This document shows, piece by piece, positions 1 through 7,821 of a stretch of DNA of 13,217 bases. Both the position numbers and the translations under genes were made by a program. The stretch covers positions 1 to 13,217 of the forward strand of contig JAPUJD010000340.1 of assembly GCA_027296385.1 (NCBI GenBank). Direction: 5' to 3'. The number at the start of each line of letters is the position of its first letter. Position 1 is the stretch's first letter. The notes beneath the pieces were generated by a model. It saw nothing but the letters and a program-made list of their open reading frames with translations, ran no database searches and was not told where the DNA came from. Origin of the DNA: Acidobacteriota bacterium (GTDB lineage Bacteria > Acidobacteriota > Thermoanaerobaculia > Multivoradales > JAHEKO01).

Positions 1-130
1 TAGCCATAGTCGTTCTCCGCGCGCCCCTCGGGAGGGGCTGACTCGATTCGGTGGTTCGGGGTTTGGCCGACCCCGGCTGCTCGGGTGGCGGCCGGCCGGA
101 ATTGTATCCCGCCAGCCGACGATTGGCCGC
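1..130. other. Gene-free left edge with two short hairpins
   Basis: I see no convincing coding region here. Two inverted repeats stand out. The first is GCCCCTC (23-29) with GAGGGGC (32-38). The second is CGGGGT (57-62) with ACCCCG (70-75), with a 7-base loop. Both lie downstream of the minus-strand aldo/keto reductase stop codon at 131-133, so they could help end its transcript. Neither is followed by a T-run on either strand, so neither is a standard intrinsic terminator. The gene further left is outside the window. Confidence 0.3.
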
Positions 131-1102
131 TTACGGTGAACTGAGCCCACGGTAGAGGCGCCGCACCCAGTCGATGTCGGCTGCGGACAGGTCGGCGCAG
201 ACCTCGGCCGCCGCTTCGGCGTGCTCCGGCCGGCGCATGCCGACCAAGACGCACGCGCCGGGCACGTCGGCCACGAGCGGAGTCAGCAGAGCATCGAGTA
301 GCGGCTGTGCGCGTTCGCCGAAGCGCACCTCGACTGCTCGGCGGCATCTGCGCAGGCGCGCGAGGAGGTCGGCGTCGCGGAACTCCGGTCTTCCCGAGCG
401 GTGATCGCCGGGGTCCAGCTCGGGCGGCTTTCGGTACTTGCCCAGGAGCAGGCCGTGCTGCAGGGGCGAGAAGAAACACACTCCCGCGCCGTGCACCGCG
501 ACCCAGTCGGCCAGCCCGCTCTCGTGATAGGGGTCGTGGAGAAGGCTGCGGTAGACCTGCACCACGTCAGGCTCGACGACAGGCGCATAACGCGCCACCT
601 TGGCGCTGTCCCAGTCAGAGAGGCCGATCCAGCGCACCCGGCCCGCGGCCTGGAACTCGCGTAGGAGAGCGATTGCCGAGTCGAGGTAGCGATCGTCCGG
701 ACCGAAGTCGCAGTGGTGCAGGTAGTAGAGGTCGATGGTCTCGGTTCGCAGCCGCCGCAGCGAGCTCTCGATCTGACGTCGCATGTGATCAGGCTCGTAG
801 CCGTGCGCCGAGCCCTTGACCCAGCCGGTCTTGCTGGCGAGGAAGACCTGGGACCGCGGCACAGTTTGCCAGAGACCTCCGATCATCTCTTCGGAGTGGC
901 CGTTGCCGTAGGCGTCGGCGGTGTCCCAGTGGCTGAGGCCGAGCTCGCAGGCGCGAAGCAGTGCCGCTCGCGCTGCTTCGTCGTCCCCGCCCGCCCAGCC
1001 GACGGCATGGCGCTTCACGCGAGCCGGGCCGCTATGACCCCAGGTGCCGACCGACACGACGGGGACTTCGACTCCGGTCCTACCGAGAGTGATGCTGCGC
1101 AT
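131..1102 (-). CDS. Aldo/keto reductase family protein
   Basis: This is a 323-residue NADP(H)-dependent oxidoreductase of the aldo/keto reductase superfamily, which reduces aldehydes or ketones in the cytoplasm; the substrate cannot be told from sequence. The catalytic tetrad is visible: Asp60 and Tyr65 in HWDTADAYGNG, Lys91 in FLASKTG, and His129 in LYYLHHCD. IGLSDWD (159-165) and the C-terminal VLVGMRRPEHAEA (285-297) are the usual barrel strand and cofactor-binding segments. Length is normal. I chose the ATG at 1102 because MRSITLGRTGVEVP is the standard family N-terminus; the frame stays open to 1183 but that extension has no family likeness. No clear Shine-Dalgarno site precedes the ATG. 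The gene diverges from the DUF3014 gene across 79 bases. Confidence 0.9.
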   Translation of the reverse strand: MRSITLGRTGVEVPVVSVGTWGHSGPARVKRHAVGWAGGDDEAARAALLRACELGLSHWDTADAYGNGHSEEMIGGLWQTVPRSQVFLASKTGWVKGSAHGYEPDHMRRQIESSLRRLRTETIDLYYLHHCDFGPDDRYLDSAIALLREFQAAGRVRWIGLSDWDSAKVARYAPVVEPDVVQVYRSLLHDPYHESGLADWVAVHGAGVCFFSPLQHGLLLGKYRKPPELDPGDHRSGRPEFRDADLLARLRRCRRAVEVRFGERAQPLLDALLTPLVADVPGACVLVGMRRPEHAEAAAEVCADLSAADIDWVRRLYRGLSSP

Positions 1103-1181
1103 GGCGGCGAGTCTAGCCTGGACTGCGGGCGGAATAGATTGTGAACCTCCCCCGGTTCTGGCAGGATCGAGTACTGAGATC

Positions 1182-2024
1182 ATGAACCAACATGGTGACT
1201 ACGAGCTCGATCCGTTCGAGAAGCACGGCACTATCGATTTGGCCGAGGAGCTGGGCGATGACGAAACCGCCCGCCTCCGCCTCTGGGTCATCGGACTGGT
1301 GATCCTCGTCGCTGGAGGTATCGGCTGGGCTGTTTGGCAGTGGGCTGGGGAGACCTCGGAGCCCGAGGCTCCGGTGGCGGCCAAGCCGCGGCCGGTCGTG
1401 GCGGCAGCCGAGACCGTCGAACAGGAGCCAGCCGACCTGCCGGTTCTTGCCGACAGCGACGGCTGGACTCGCGAGGTCGTGGCCCAACTCTCCGAGCACC
1501 CGCGGCTTGCGGCCTGGCTTCTCAACGAGGATCTCGTCCGGCGCTTCGTGGCCACCGTGGACAACTTGGCCGAGGGCGTCAGTCCGCGACCTCACGTACG
1601 TTTCCTCGCGCCAGCGGGCGCCTTCGCGGTCGTCGAGAGCGGCGACCGGCTACTGATCGACCCGGCCACCTACCGGCGCTACGACACGCTGGCCAGGGTC
1701 GTGGGGTCGCTGCACGTCGACGGCACGGCTCAGTTCTACCGCAACGTCAAGCCGCTGCTCGACGAGGCCTACCAGGAGCTGGGGTATCCGGACGGCGACT
1801 TCGACACCGTGGCAGTCAGAGCCCTTCGGCTGCTGCTCGATACGCCGGTGATCGCCGAGCTCGAGGTCGAGGAGTTTGCGTCGAGCTACAAGTACGCCGA
1901 CCCTCACCTCGAGGGCCTGAGCGACTCGCAGAAGCATTTCCTGAGGCTCGGATCCGACAATCTGTCCGCGCTGCAGACTCAGGTGCGCCGGATCGCGCAA
2001 CGAGCTGGACTGATCGTTCAATAG
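1182..2024 (+). CDS. DUF3014 domain-containing membrane-anchored protein
   Basis: The product is 280 residues. A charged N-terminal tail (about 1-33) is followed by one membrane helix (about 34-54), a proline/alanine/glutamate-rich linker (about 57-86) and a soluble domain (about 87-280). That domain matches DUF3014 as I remember it: LVRRFVATVDNLAEG (118-132), IDPATYRRYD (159-168), VKPLLDEAYQELGYP (189-203) and YADPHLEGLSDSQKHFLRLG (238-257). With a single helix and a basic/acidic N-terminus, the domain probably faces the periplasm; this is an inference. No enzymatic role is known to me. The ATG at 1182 is favoured because it starts just before the charged tail and is in the intergenic gap, though its ribosome site is weak. 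It is likely transcribed alone and converges with the gene ending at 2222. Confidence 0.87.
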   Translation: MNQHGDYELDPFEKHGTIDLAEELGDDETARLRLWVIGLVILVAGGIGWAVWQWAGETSEPEAPVAAKPRPVVAAAETVEQEPADLPVLADSDGWTREVVAQLSEHPRLAAWLLNEDLVRRFVATVDNLAEGVSPRPHVRFLAPAGAFAVVESGDRLLIDPATYRRYDTLARVVGSLHVDGTAQFYRNVKPLLDEAYQELGYPDGDFDTVAVRALRLLLDTPVIAELEVEEFASSYKYADPHLEGLSDSQKHFLRLGSDNLSALQTQVRRIAQRAGLIVQ

Positions 2025-2221
2025 CCCAGCAGATCACACCACCGTGGCCGGCTCGGCGCCGTCCTCGAGAGTCTCGGACCCGGAACCGAATAAACCGCAC
2101 GGCCCGGTGCGCGTCGAGCTACGCAGCCAGGCAGGTACGATCCAGCTCCTTCAAGAGAGCCAACGTCAGACCGAGAACGAGGGTTGACTCCCGGATTGGC
2201 GTGCTCGAACGCGGAGCTTCG

Positions 2222-5164
2222 CTAGAGGCTCTCGGCGCCGGGCTTGACGATCAGGCCCGTGCCCTCGCGCCCGCTCAGGATGGTCATCAGCGGTTGCTCG
2301 AGGCGCACGTGGCGCAGGAAGTCGGTCTCGCTCTCAGCTTTCTGGGCGTCGAGCCAGTCGAGGTCGATGAATTCGGCCGGGCCGCTGTTGTGGGGGCTGC
2401 CCGGTGGCAGAGTGAAATAGCCGATGCGCAGCGAGGTGATGTTCTGGAAGAAGTGCGTGCCTTGCGAGGGTTCGACCTGATAGCTCGCCGGGGAGGCTTC
2501 GACCATGGCGCGGACGTTGGAGATCTGGGACCACTGGACCGGAACGCCCAGCCACTCGTCGGCGCTGCCCCAGCGTCCGGGACCGATCAGCAGGAAGGTT
2601 CGGTCCGCGGCCGTGAGGACTTCGTTCAGTTGACCGATCTCGTGGGCGAGCGTGCGGTTGTGTCTCGGGTCCCAGGACTGGGGCTTGACGTAGATGACGT
2701 CGCGGATCGCCTGCTCGACGCCGTGGCCGAGCGTATTGTCGCTGGCGCACAGAAGATCGTGGCGGGCATATTCGCTCTGCGGCGGTGAAGCCAGTGTCGG
2801 GCGAGCGGTGATCGGCCGCACCTGCAGGACGATGAGCTCCGGATTGCACCACACGCCGCTGGCGCCACCCTCTTCCATCTGTACGGCGAACTCGATCTCG
2901 ACCTCGCGCCCCAGTCCCTGGCGGGCGATGCCCATCAGGCGCCGTAGCGTCTCGACCAGCGGTAGCGATTGGTGTTTGAGGATGTTGTGGAAGCTGACGA
3001 TGCGCGGGCCGGGAAGCGACAGGTCCTCGACCAGCCGTTGGTCGCCCTGCGACAGCACGCTGGCGACAAGCCTCAGGGTGCCGTCAGTCTCTGCGTCCTT
3101 GAGCTCGTAAGTCACCACCGCCTCCATCGGGTCGACAGTCTCGTCGCCTCCCAGGTCGACGGCGTAGAACTCGCGCTGGGTGGACTTGAGCGCGGAGCTC
3201 GGAGTGGCAACCTGCGGCAGGACCTCGGGATGGCGTGGACAGAAGCGCAAAGAGAGTCCGCCGTCGACGATCATCCGGCCCAGACCGAGCGCCAGGTGAA
3301 CGATGCCCTGTTCGGGTCGCTGCGGGCCGATCGGATAGAAGTTGCGGGTCAGGGCGACGCCGGAGATCGTGGGGTAGAAGCGCTCTCCATGCCGGGCGCC
3401 GACCAGGGGCTGAATCATCACCGCCATCTTTTCGCGCTCGGCGGGGGCGCCGGAGGAGTCGCGATAGGCGCAGGCGTCGCGGTAGAAGGTCGAGGCCCAG
3501 ACCAGCCGGATTGCCGTCGCGAGCTCGTCGCGGCGCTGCATCGGGCTCGTCGAGCTGTTGGGGATCATCAGGGTGACGTAAATGCCGGCGAAGGGCTGAT
3601 GGGACGAGTCCTCGAGCAGGCTCGACGAGCGGACTGCCAGCGGTCCCGGCATCGCCGCGACGATGTGTTCGAGGTCTGCCAGGAGCGGATCGGATAGCGG
3701 AAGCTCGGTGAAGCGCTCGGCGACCGCGCTGTCGTCGTCGCAGGCTATGGACCAGGCCAGGAGCTCGTCGTCGACGAAGTCGTCGAACACCTCGGTGGTC
3801 AGAACGACGGTCTTCGGAACCCGAACCGGGAGAGTTGCAGAGGGTCTCTCCTCGAGCTGACTCAGGCGTTGATAGAGGAAGGCGAGCCCACGGGCCTTGC
3901 CGCCGAGCGAGCCCTCGCCGATGCGCGAGAATTCTCGGCTGAGATCGTCAGAATCGAATTCGCTGACGATGCCCCTCTTGCCCCGGTGCTGAGCCCGCGC
4001 CAGATGACGCAGCAGGTGCTGCCGCAGGGCCTCGATGTTCTCGAAGTCGTCGATCTTTTTCGGGCGCAGTTTCTCGGCGAGCTCGAACTCGCTGCGGGCC
4101 ATCAGCCAGATCGAAAAGTGATCGCGCGAGGCGTGAAACTCGATGCACTCGAGGGGAAGGCGTTCGAGCTCTTCATACAGCTCACCGACGTCCGACGCCC
4201 GCGCGATCTCGGTGCCGTCGGGCATCCTGAAGACGAAGTCGCCGAAGCCCAGATGGTCGGCGAGGAAGGCCTGAACCCCCGGTACGACGTCGCGCGAGGC
4301 CTTGTTGACGAAGAACCCGCCGAGCTCGGCTGCCTCCTCGGCGTTTTCCGGCTCGGCGGATTGGAAGAGGATCGGCAGGTCGGGCAGATCGCGGCGAATC
4401 CGCTTGGCGAACGCGAAGCCCGCCTTGGCGTCGAGCTCGCCCTTGCGCGGCAATCGGATGTCGCAGATGAGGGCGAGCAGGCTCTCGCGGTATCGCTTGT
4501 AGAGCTGCCGGCCAGCTTCGTAGGAGGTGGCGTGGAGGATCTTGGGTCGCGAGCGGATGTAGAGCTTGCGCTGGAGCTCGTTGAGCCCTTCGAAATAGAG
4601 CGATTTCGCCTGCTTCATGAGCTCCTCGTAGAGCAGGCCGAGGAAGGTGGAGTAGTGGCGCGGCGAGTCCTCCAGCACGAGAATGATCCGTACGCCAGCC
4701 GCGGTGTCGTGGTCTGCGTTGAGCCGGTCCTCGACCAGCTTGATCAAGCCGAGCAGGACGCTCGAGTCGCCGGTCCAGAGATAGATCGAGTCGACGACGT
4801 CACGGTCGAGGACCCTGTCGGCGTCCTCGAGCTCGCGCGGATCGAGGGCCAGGTAGACGATGGGCTTGCGGGAATATGTCTTGCGGACCTTTCTGGCGAA
4901 GTCGTTGATGCTCTCGCCGGCGAGACTGCTCATCACGAGGATGAGGTCGAAGCGCGCGTTCTTGAGCAGAGCCAGCGCTTCCTGACTCGAGAAGGCCTGG
5001 TGGACCCGCGGCGGCGCCGAGAGGTCGAGCGCCGTGAACTCGTTGTACAGCTGCTCGCTGAGCCGGCCGTCCTCTTCCAGGATGAACGCGTCGTAGGGCG
5101 ACGAGACCAGAAGGATCTCGCGCACACGGTGGGGGATCAGGTCGTGAAAGCGTTGTACGTCCAC
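2222..5164 (-). CDS. Receiver-receiver-PPDK/PEP-synthase-type ATP-binding protein, no phosphohistidine domain
   Basis: The product is 980 residues. Residues about 15-148 form a degenerate receiver-like domain: the phosphoacceptor position in DLILVMSSLAG is Met78, not Asp. Residues about 158-305 form a second receiver that looks intact: Glu165/Asp166, Asp235 in LICDIRLP, Ser269 and Lys288. Residues about 415-785 are a PPDK_N (PEP/pyruvate-binding) ATP-grasp domain, with GSLGGKARGLAF (418-429), LAVRSSSLLEDS (509-520) and LQVRPITA (780-787). The remainder (about 800-975) is a domain with GPGRWGSADEWLGVP (861-875) and PSQGTHFFQN (899-908). The swivelling histidine domain and PEP/pyruvate barrel of true PEP synthase or PPDK are missing, so it should not be called PEP synthase. 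The start is GTG at 5164, with GGAG about 11 bases upstream. It follows gdhA after 112 bases and may be co-transcribed. Substrate and output are unknown. Confidence 0.88.
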   Translation of the reverse strand: MDVQRFHDLIPHRVREILLVSSPYDAFILEEDGRLSEQLYNEFTALDLSAPPRVHQAFSSQEALALLKNARFDLILVMSSLAGESINDFARKVRKTYSRKPIVYLALDPRELEDADRVLDRDVVDSIYLWTGDSSVLLGLIKLVEDRLNADHDTAAGVRIILVLEDSPRHYSTFLGLLYEELMKQAKSLYFEGLNELQRKLYIRSRPKILHATSYEAGRQLYKRYRESLLALICDIRLPRKGELDAKAGFAFAKRIRRDLPDLPILFQSAEPENAEEAAELGGFFVNKASRDVVPGVQAFLADHLGFGDFVFRMPDGTEIARASDVGELYEELERLPLECIEFHASRDHFSIWLMARSEFELAEKLRPKKIDDFENIEALRQHLLRHLARAQHRGKRGIVSEFDSDDLSREFSRIGEGSLGGKARGLAFLYQRLSQLEERPSATLPVRVPKTVVLTTEVFDDFVDDELLAWSIACDDDSAVAERFTELPLSDPLLADLEHIVAAMPGPLAVRSSSLLEDSSHQPFAGIYVTLMIPNSSTSPMQRRDELATAIRLVWASTFYRDACAYRDSSGAPAEREKMAVMIQPLVGARHGERFYPTISGVALTRNFYPIGPQRPEQGIVHLALGLGRMIVDGGLSLRFCPRHPEVLPQVATPSSALKSTQREFYAVDLGGDETVDPMEAVVTYELKDAETDGTLRLVASVLSQGDQRLVEDLSLPGPRIVSFHNILKHQSLPLVETLRRLMGIARQGLGREVEIEFAVQMEEGGASGVWCNPELIVLQVRPITARPTLASPPQSEYARHDLLCASDNTLGHGVEQAIRDVIYVKPQSWDPRHNRTLAHEIGQLNEVLTAADRTFLLIGPGRWGSADEWLGVPVQWSQISNVRAMVEASPASYQVEPSQGTHFFQNITSLRIGYFTLPPGSPHNSGPAEFIDLDWLDAQKAESETDFLRHVRLEQPLMTILSGREGTGLIVKPGAESL

Positions 5165-5183
5165 GGGACACTAGACTCCGGTC

Positions 5184-5211
5184 AGCGAGGCATGTCGAGC
5201 GATGCCTCGCT
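5184..5211. repeat. 10-bp perfect inverted repeat ahead of the ATP-grasp gene
   Basis: AGCGAGGCAT (5184-5193) and ATGCCTCGCT (5202-5211) pair perfectly around the 8-base loop GTCGAGCG. The element is 20 bases upstream of the GTG start at 5164 and 66 bases past the gdhA stop (both genes on the minus strand). No T-run follows it on the minus strand, so it is not a normal terminator. It could be an operator, a leader hairpin that affects translation of the downstream gene, or an mRNA-processing/stabilising element between the two cistrons. Confidence 0.6.
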
Positions 5212-5276
5212 CCGGGGACATCCTACCGGACTGCTGGTGGCGGCCGAGGCGCAACCCTGCTGACTTCAGCAAGCTC

Positions 5277-6620
5277 CTAGACGAGACCCTGGTCGATCAT
5301 CGCGTCGGCGACCTTGATGAAGCCGGCGACATTGGCACCCTTCATGTAGTCGACGTAGCCGTCGTCGCGCTTGCCGTGCTCCGCACAGGTGGAGTGGATG
5401 TCACGCATGATCTGGTGCAGGCGCTCCTCGACCTCCTGACGCGACCAGCCCAGGCGCATCGAGTTCTGGGTCATCTCGAGGCCTGACACGGCGACGCCGC
5501 CGGCGTTCGAGGCCTTCCCGGGCGCGTAGAGGATGCCCGCCTCCTGAAAGCGCTCGATCGCTGCCGGCTTGGTCGGCATGTTGGCGCCCTCGGCGACGCA
5601 GGTGCAACCGCTGGCCAGCAGCTCTTCAGCGTCCGCGGCCAGGATCTCGTTCTGGGTCGCGCAGGGCAGGGCGACGTCGCCCTCGACCGACCACGGGCGT
5701 TGACCCTCGAGATAGGTCGCCGAGTCGTACTTCTCGGCGTATTCGCTGATCCGTCCGCGTCGGTTGTTCTTGAGATCGAGGATCCACTCGAACTTCTCCT
5801 GGTCGATGCCTTCCTCGTCGACTATGCTGCCGTCGGAGTCGGAGAGGGTGAGCACCTTGCCACCGAGCTCGAGGATCTTCTCGGTCGCGTACTGCGCCAC
5901 GTTGCCCGACCCCGACACGAGCACTCGCTTGCCGGCGAAGTCCTCGCCGCGCGAAGCCAGCATCTCCTTGGTGAAGTAGACCAGGCCGTAGCCGGTGGCT
6001 TCCGGCCGGATGAGTGAGCCACCCCATCCCTGTCCCTTGCCGGTCAGCACGCCGGTGAACTCGTTGGACAGCTTCTTGTACATGCCGAAGAGGAATCCGA
6101 TCTCGCGGCCGCCGACGCCGATGTCACCTGCTGGCACGTCGGTGTTGGGGCCGATGTGGCGGAAGAGTTCGCTCATGAACGCCTGGCAGAAGCGCATCAC
6201 CTCGGCATCGCTCTTGGCTCGGGGATTGAAATCGGAGCCGCCTTTTCCGCCGCCCATGGGCAGGGTCGTCAGACTGTTCTTGAAGACCTGCTCGAAGGCG
6301 AGGAACTTGAGGATGCTGAGGTTGACGCTGGGGTGGAACCGCAGGCCGCCTTTGTAGGGCCCGATCGCGCTGTTCATCTCGATACGGAAACCGCGGTTGA
6401 CCTGGACCTCGCCCTGGTCGTCCGCCCACGGAACCCGGAACATGATGACGCGCTCGGGCTCGGTCACCCGATCGAGAATCTTGGCGCTCTGGTAGCGGGG
6501 ATTTAGCTCTACGACCTCCCACACGGACTCGACAACCTCGTGTACTGCCTGTAGGAACTCCTTCTCGCCAGGGTTCTTGACCGCAACCTGCTGGAGGAAT
6601 TCATCGATCGAACGGTACAT
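5277..6620 (-). CDS. gdhA: Glutamate dehydrogenase, hexameric NADP(H)-type
   Basis: This 447-residue enzyme interconverts 2-oxoglutarate plus ammonium with glutamate in the cytoplasm. Length and sequence match the bacterial hexameric 50-kDa class throughout. Lys90 and Lys114 bind substrate, Lys126 in PMGGGKGGSDF is catalytic, and Asp166 in VPAGDIGVGGREIGF completes the site. The Rossmann domain starts with GKRVLVSGSGNVAQYA (230-245). The LTLSDSDG segment after the second strand (258-264) resembles the NADP-specific E. coli enzyme, so an ammonium-assimilating role is likely; cofactor choice is an inference. A good ribosome site, GAAGGAG (6629-6635), lies 8 bases before the ATG. The gene stands between a membrane-protein pair upstream (157-base gap) and the receiver/ATP-grasp gene downstream. 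Nothing looks truncated or altered. Confidence 0.97.
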   Translation of the reverse strand: MYRSIDEFLQQVAVKNPGEKEFLQAVHEVVESVWEVVELNPRYQSAKILDRVTEPERVIMFRVPWADDQGEVQVNRGFRIEMNSAIGPYKGGLRFHPSVNLSILKFLAFEQVFKNSLTTLPMGGGKGGSDFNPRAKSDAEVMRFCQAFMSELFRHIGPNTDVPAGDIGVGGREIGFLFGMYKKLSNEFTGVLTGKGQGWGGSLIRPEATGYGLVYFTKEMLASRGEDFAGKRVLVSGSGNVAQYATEKILELGGKVLTLSDSDGSIVDEEGIDQEKFEWILDLKNNRRGRISEYAEKYDSATYLEGQRPWSVEGDVALPCATQNEILAADAEELLASGCTCVAEGANMPTKPAAIERFQEAGILYAPGKASNAGGVAVSGLEMTQNSMRLGWSRQEVEERLHQIMRDIHSTCAEHGKRDDGYVDYMKGANVAGFIKVADAMIDQGLV

Positions 6621-6777
6621 GGAGACGGCTCCTTCGCCTGTTGGTGGACGACTCTGAGATGTATCGCCGCTGGACGGCGGGTAAGGGAATAGTCCGCTAC
6701 TCGGGGCAGAGTTGCAACCCCCCCACAGCCGCCACTCAGAGCTCCGGGGAAGACGGCGGTCTCGTGTCTTCGGGTGG

Positions 6778-7395
6778 TCAGGAGACGATCGGCCGGCCCC
6801 TGCGTCTCAGCCACGTCTCCAGGAGCCACTGACTGGGGACGAAGAGCAGTAGTGGATAGAGGGCCAGGTTCAGAACCATGTAGACGGCCGGCGGCATGAG
6901 GGTTTGTTCGAGGCCGAAGGGTCGCCACAGCCAGTTGAGGTTCAGGGCCGGATCCTGCAGGTAGCTCAGCGGCAGGATGATCCACAGGATCAGGGTCTGG
7001 ATCCTCCAGGCGCGGCGATCGAAACCCAGACGGTAGAGCGCCCACAGCAGGAGGATCGGAACCCAGAGATGGTAGAAGGAGAGGGCGCGGACGACGAGCG
7101 GTTCGGCCGGGTCTAGCATGTACTCGGTGCCGCCGATCGGGTGGAAGCCGAGAGTCAGGCGGCCCAGGAGATCCACACACCACAGCAGCTGGACCAGCAC
7201 GACGCCGACGGCGGTGGCGGAGAAGAGGGCACGGCTCTCCGACCACAGCGCGATCAGGAGCACGATGTTGCCGACGTCGCAGAGCCAGAGAAAGTTGGCC
7301 GGTCCGACGAGGGCGTAGTACACCGGGACCCACACGACGAACCAGAGCGAGTAGGCTAGCTTGAGCCAGAGCGGGATCGAGGGCTGGCGTCTCAC
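6778..7395 (-). CDS. Six-helix integral membrane protein, unknown function
   Basis: The product is 205 residues and almost entirely membrane-embedded. Likely helices fall at about 10-29, 34-52, 57-75, 100-121, 132-148 and 168-190, and the C-terminus is basic (WLRRRGRP), so cytoplasmic by the positive-inside rule. Conserved-looking polar spots are GPANFLWLCD (31-40), LLWCVDLLGRL (70-80) and EYMLDPAEPLVVRALSFYHLWVP (within 91-113). I recall similar 'membrane-associated' hypothetical proteins in other bacteria, none with a known function. The GTG start at 7395 overlaps the TGA of the upstream gene in the four bases GTGA, so it is probably translated by coupling; it has no good ribosome site of its own. 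A 157-base gap separates its stop from gdhA. Confidence 0.8.
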   Translation of the reverse strand: MRRQPSIPLWLKLAYSLWFVVWVPVYYALVGPANFLWLCDVGNIVLLIALWSESRALFSATAVGVVLVQLLWCVDLLGRLTLGFHPIGGTEYMLDPAEPLVVRALSFYHLWVPILLLWALYRLGFDRRAWRIQTLILWIILPLSYLQDPALNLNWLWRPFGLEQTLMPPAVYMVLNLALYPLLLFVPSQWLLETWLRRRGRPIVS

Positions 7396-7709
7396 TCGGC
7401 GCCACGCTCTTCGAGCTCGGCTCGCAGGCGCTGGAGGGACTTGAGCTTCTGCAGCTGACCGAGGCGGAAGCCTGAATGCGCGGCGACGGCCAGGATGCCC
7501 ACGGTGAAGACGGCCTGCTCGCCGCCGCTCAGCTTGAGTTGGGCAGCATCACCGTCCTGGAGCAGCACGAGGACGATGACGGCCAGCCAGTCGATCGCCA
7601 CGATCCAGGCACCGCGCCGGAGCGCCCGGCTGAGGGCGCCGTCGTCATCGGCCGGTAGACCTCCGACCTCCTCGAGCAGCATGGAGACGATCGCCTGCGT
7701 GCGCCACAT
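7392..7709 (-). CDS. Small membrane protein with C-terminal coiled coil, unknown function
   Basis: The product is about 105 residues from the ATG at 7709, or 96 from a second ATG at 7682; neither start has a strong ribosome site, so the choice is uncertain. It has an acidic N-terminal part (LLEEVGGLPADDDGA), two likely membrane helices (roughly residues 35-50 and 65-80, counting from 7709) and a short charged C-terminal helix with heptad-like leucines (LQKLKSLQRLRAELEERG). I do not recognise a family. The four-base overlap with the next gene and the shared strand indicate a two-gene transcript encoding two membrane proteins that may work together. It diverges from the repeat-protein genes starting at 7822. 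The frame is open upstream to 8027, but that part lies over the divergent gene and shows no protein-like composition. Confidence 0.6.
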   Translation of the reverse strand: MWRTQAIVSMLLEEVGGLPADDDGALSRALRRGAWIVAIDWLAVIVLVLLQDGDAAQLKLSGGEQAVFTVGILAVAAHSGFRLGQLQKLKSLQRLRAELEERGAE

Positions 7710-7755
7710 TGGTTTCGCCGAGCCTAGTGTACTGCGTCGCAAGTCCTCCGCGGAG

Positions 7756-7784
7756 TGAAACCTTTCCGCGCCCGCTGCGTCGTA
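7756..7784 (+). promoter_or_regulatory. Candidate ECF-sigma promoter for the repeat-protein genes
   Basis: TGAAAC (7756-7761) is followed after exactly 16 bases by CGTC (7778-7781), which runs into CGTA (7781-7784). The known consensus of several extracytoplasmic-function sigma factors is a GAAC/GAAAC-type -35 element, 16-17 bases, then CGTC or CGTA; B. subtilis SigW uses TGAAAC-N16-CGTA. Transcription would begin near 7788-7792, giving a leader of about 30 bases before the ATG at 7822. No sigma factor gene lies in the window, so the matching factor is unknown. Confidence 0.5.
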
Positions 7785-7821
7785 TTCCCCAGAGGATGAC
7801 AAACCTGAGGAGGTAAGCAGT

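Noticed and set aside
1103..1183. 27-residue N-terminal extension of the aldo/keto reductase
   Set aside because: The family N-terminus begins at MRSITLGRTG, and the extension would consume the whole divergent promoter gap.
1334..2788. A 484-codon + strand open frame spanning the DUF3014 gene and the end of the ATP-grasp gene
   Set aside because: The translation is arginine- and glycine-rich low-complexity sequence, out of frame with a recognised family and running into another gene.
2222..5164. Calling this gene phosphoenolpyruvate synthase
   Set aside because: Only the ATP-binding domain is shared; the catalytic histidine domain and PEP/pyruvate barrel are missing.
3869..5263. A 464-codon open frame on the + strand, antisense to the ATP-grasp gene
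   Set aside because: It lies opposite a gene with clear domains, its composition is typical of antisense frames in high-GC DNA, and it shows no recognisable motif or ribosome site.
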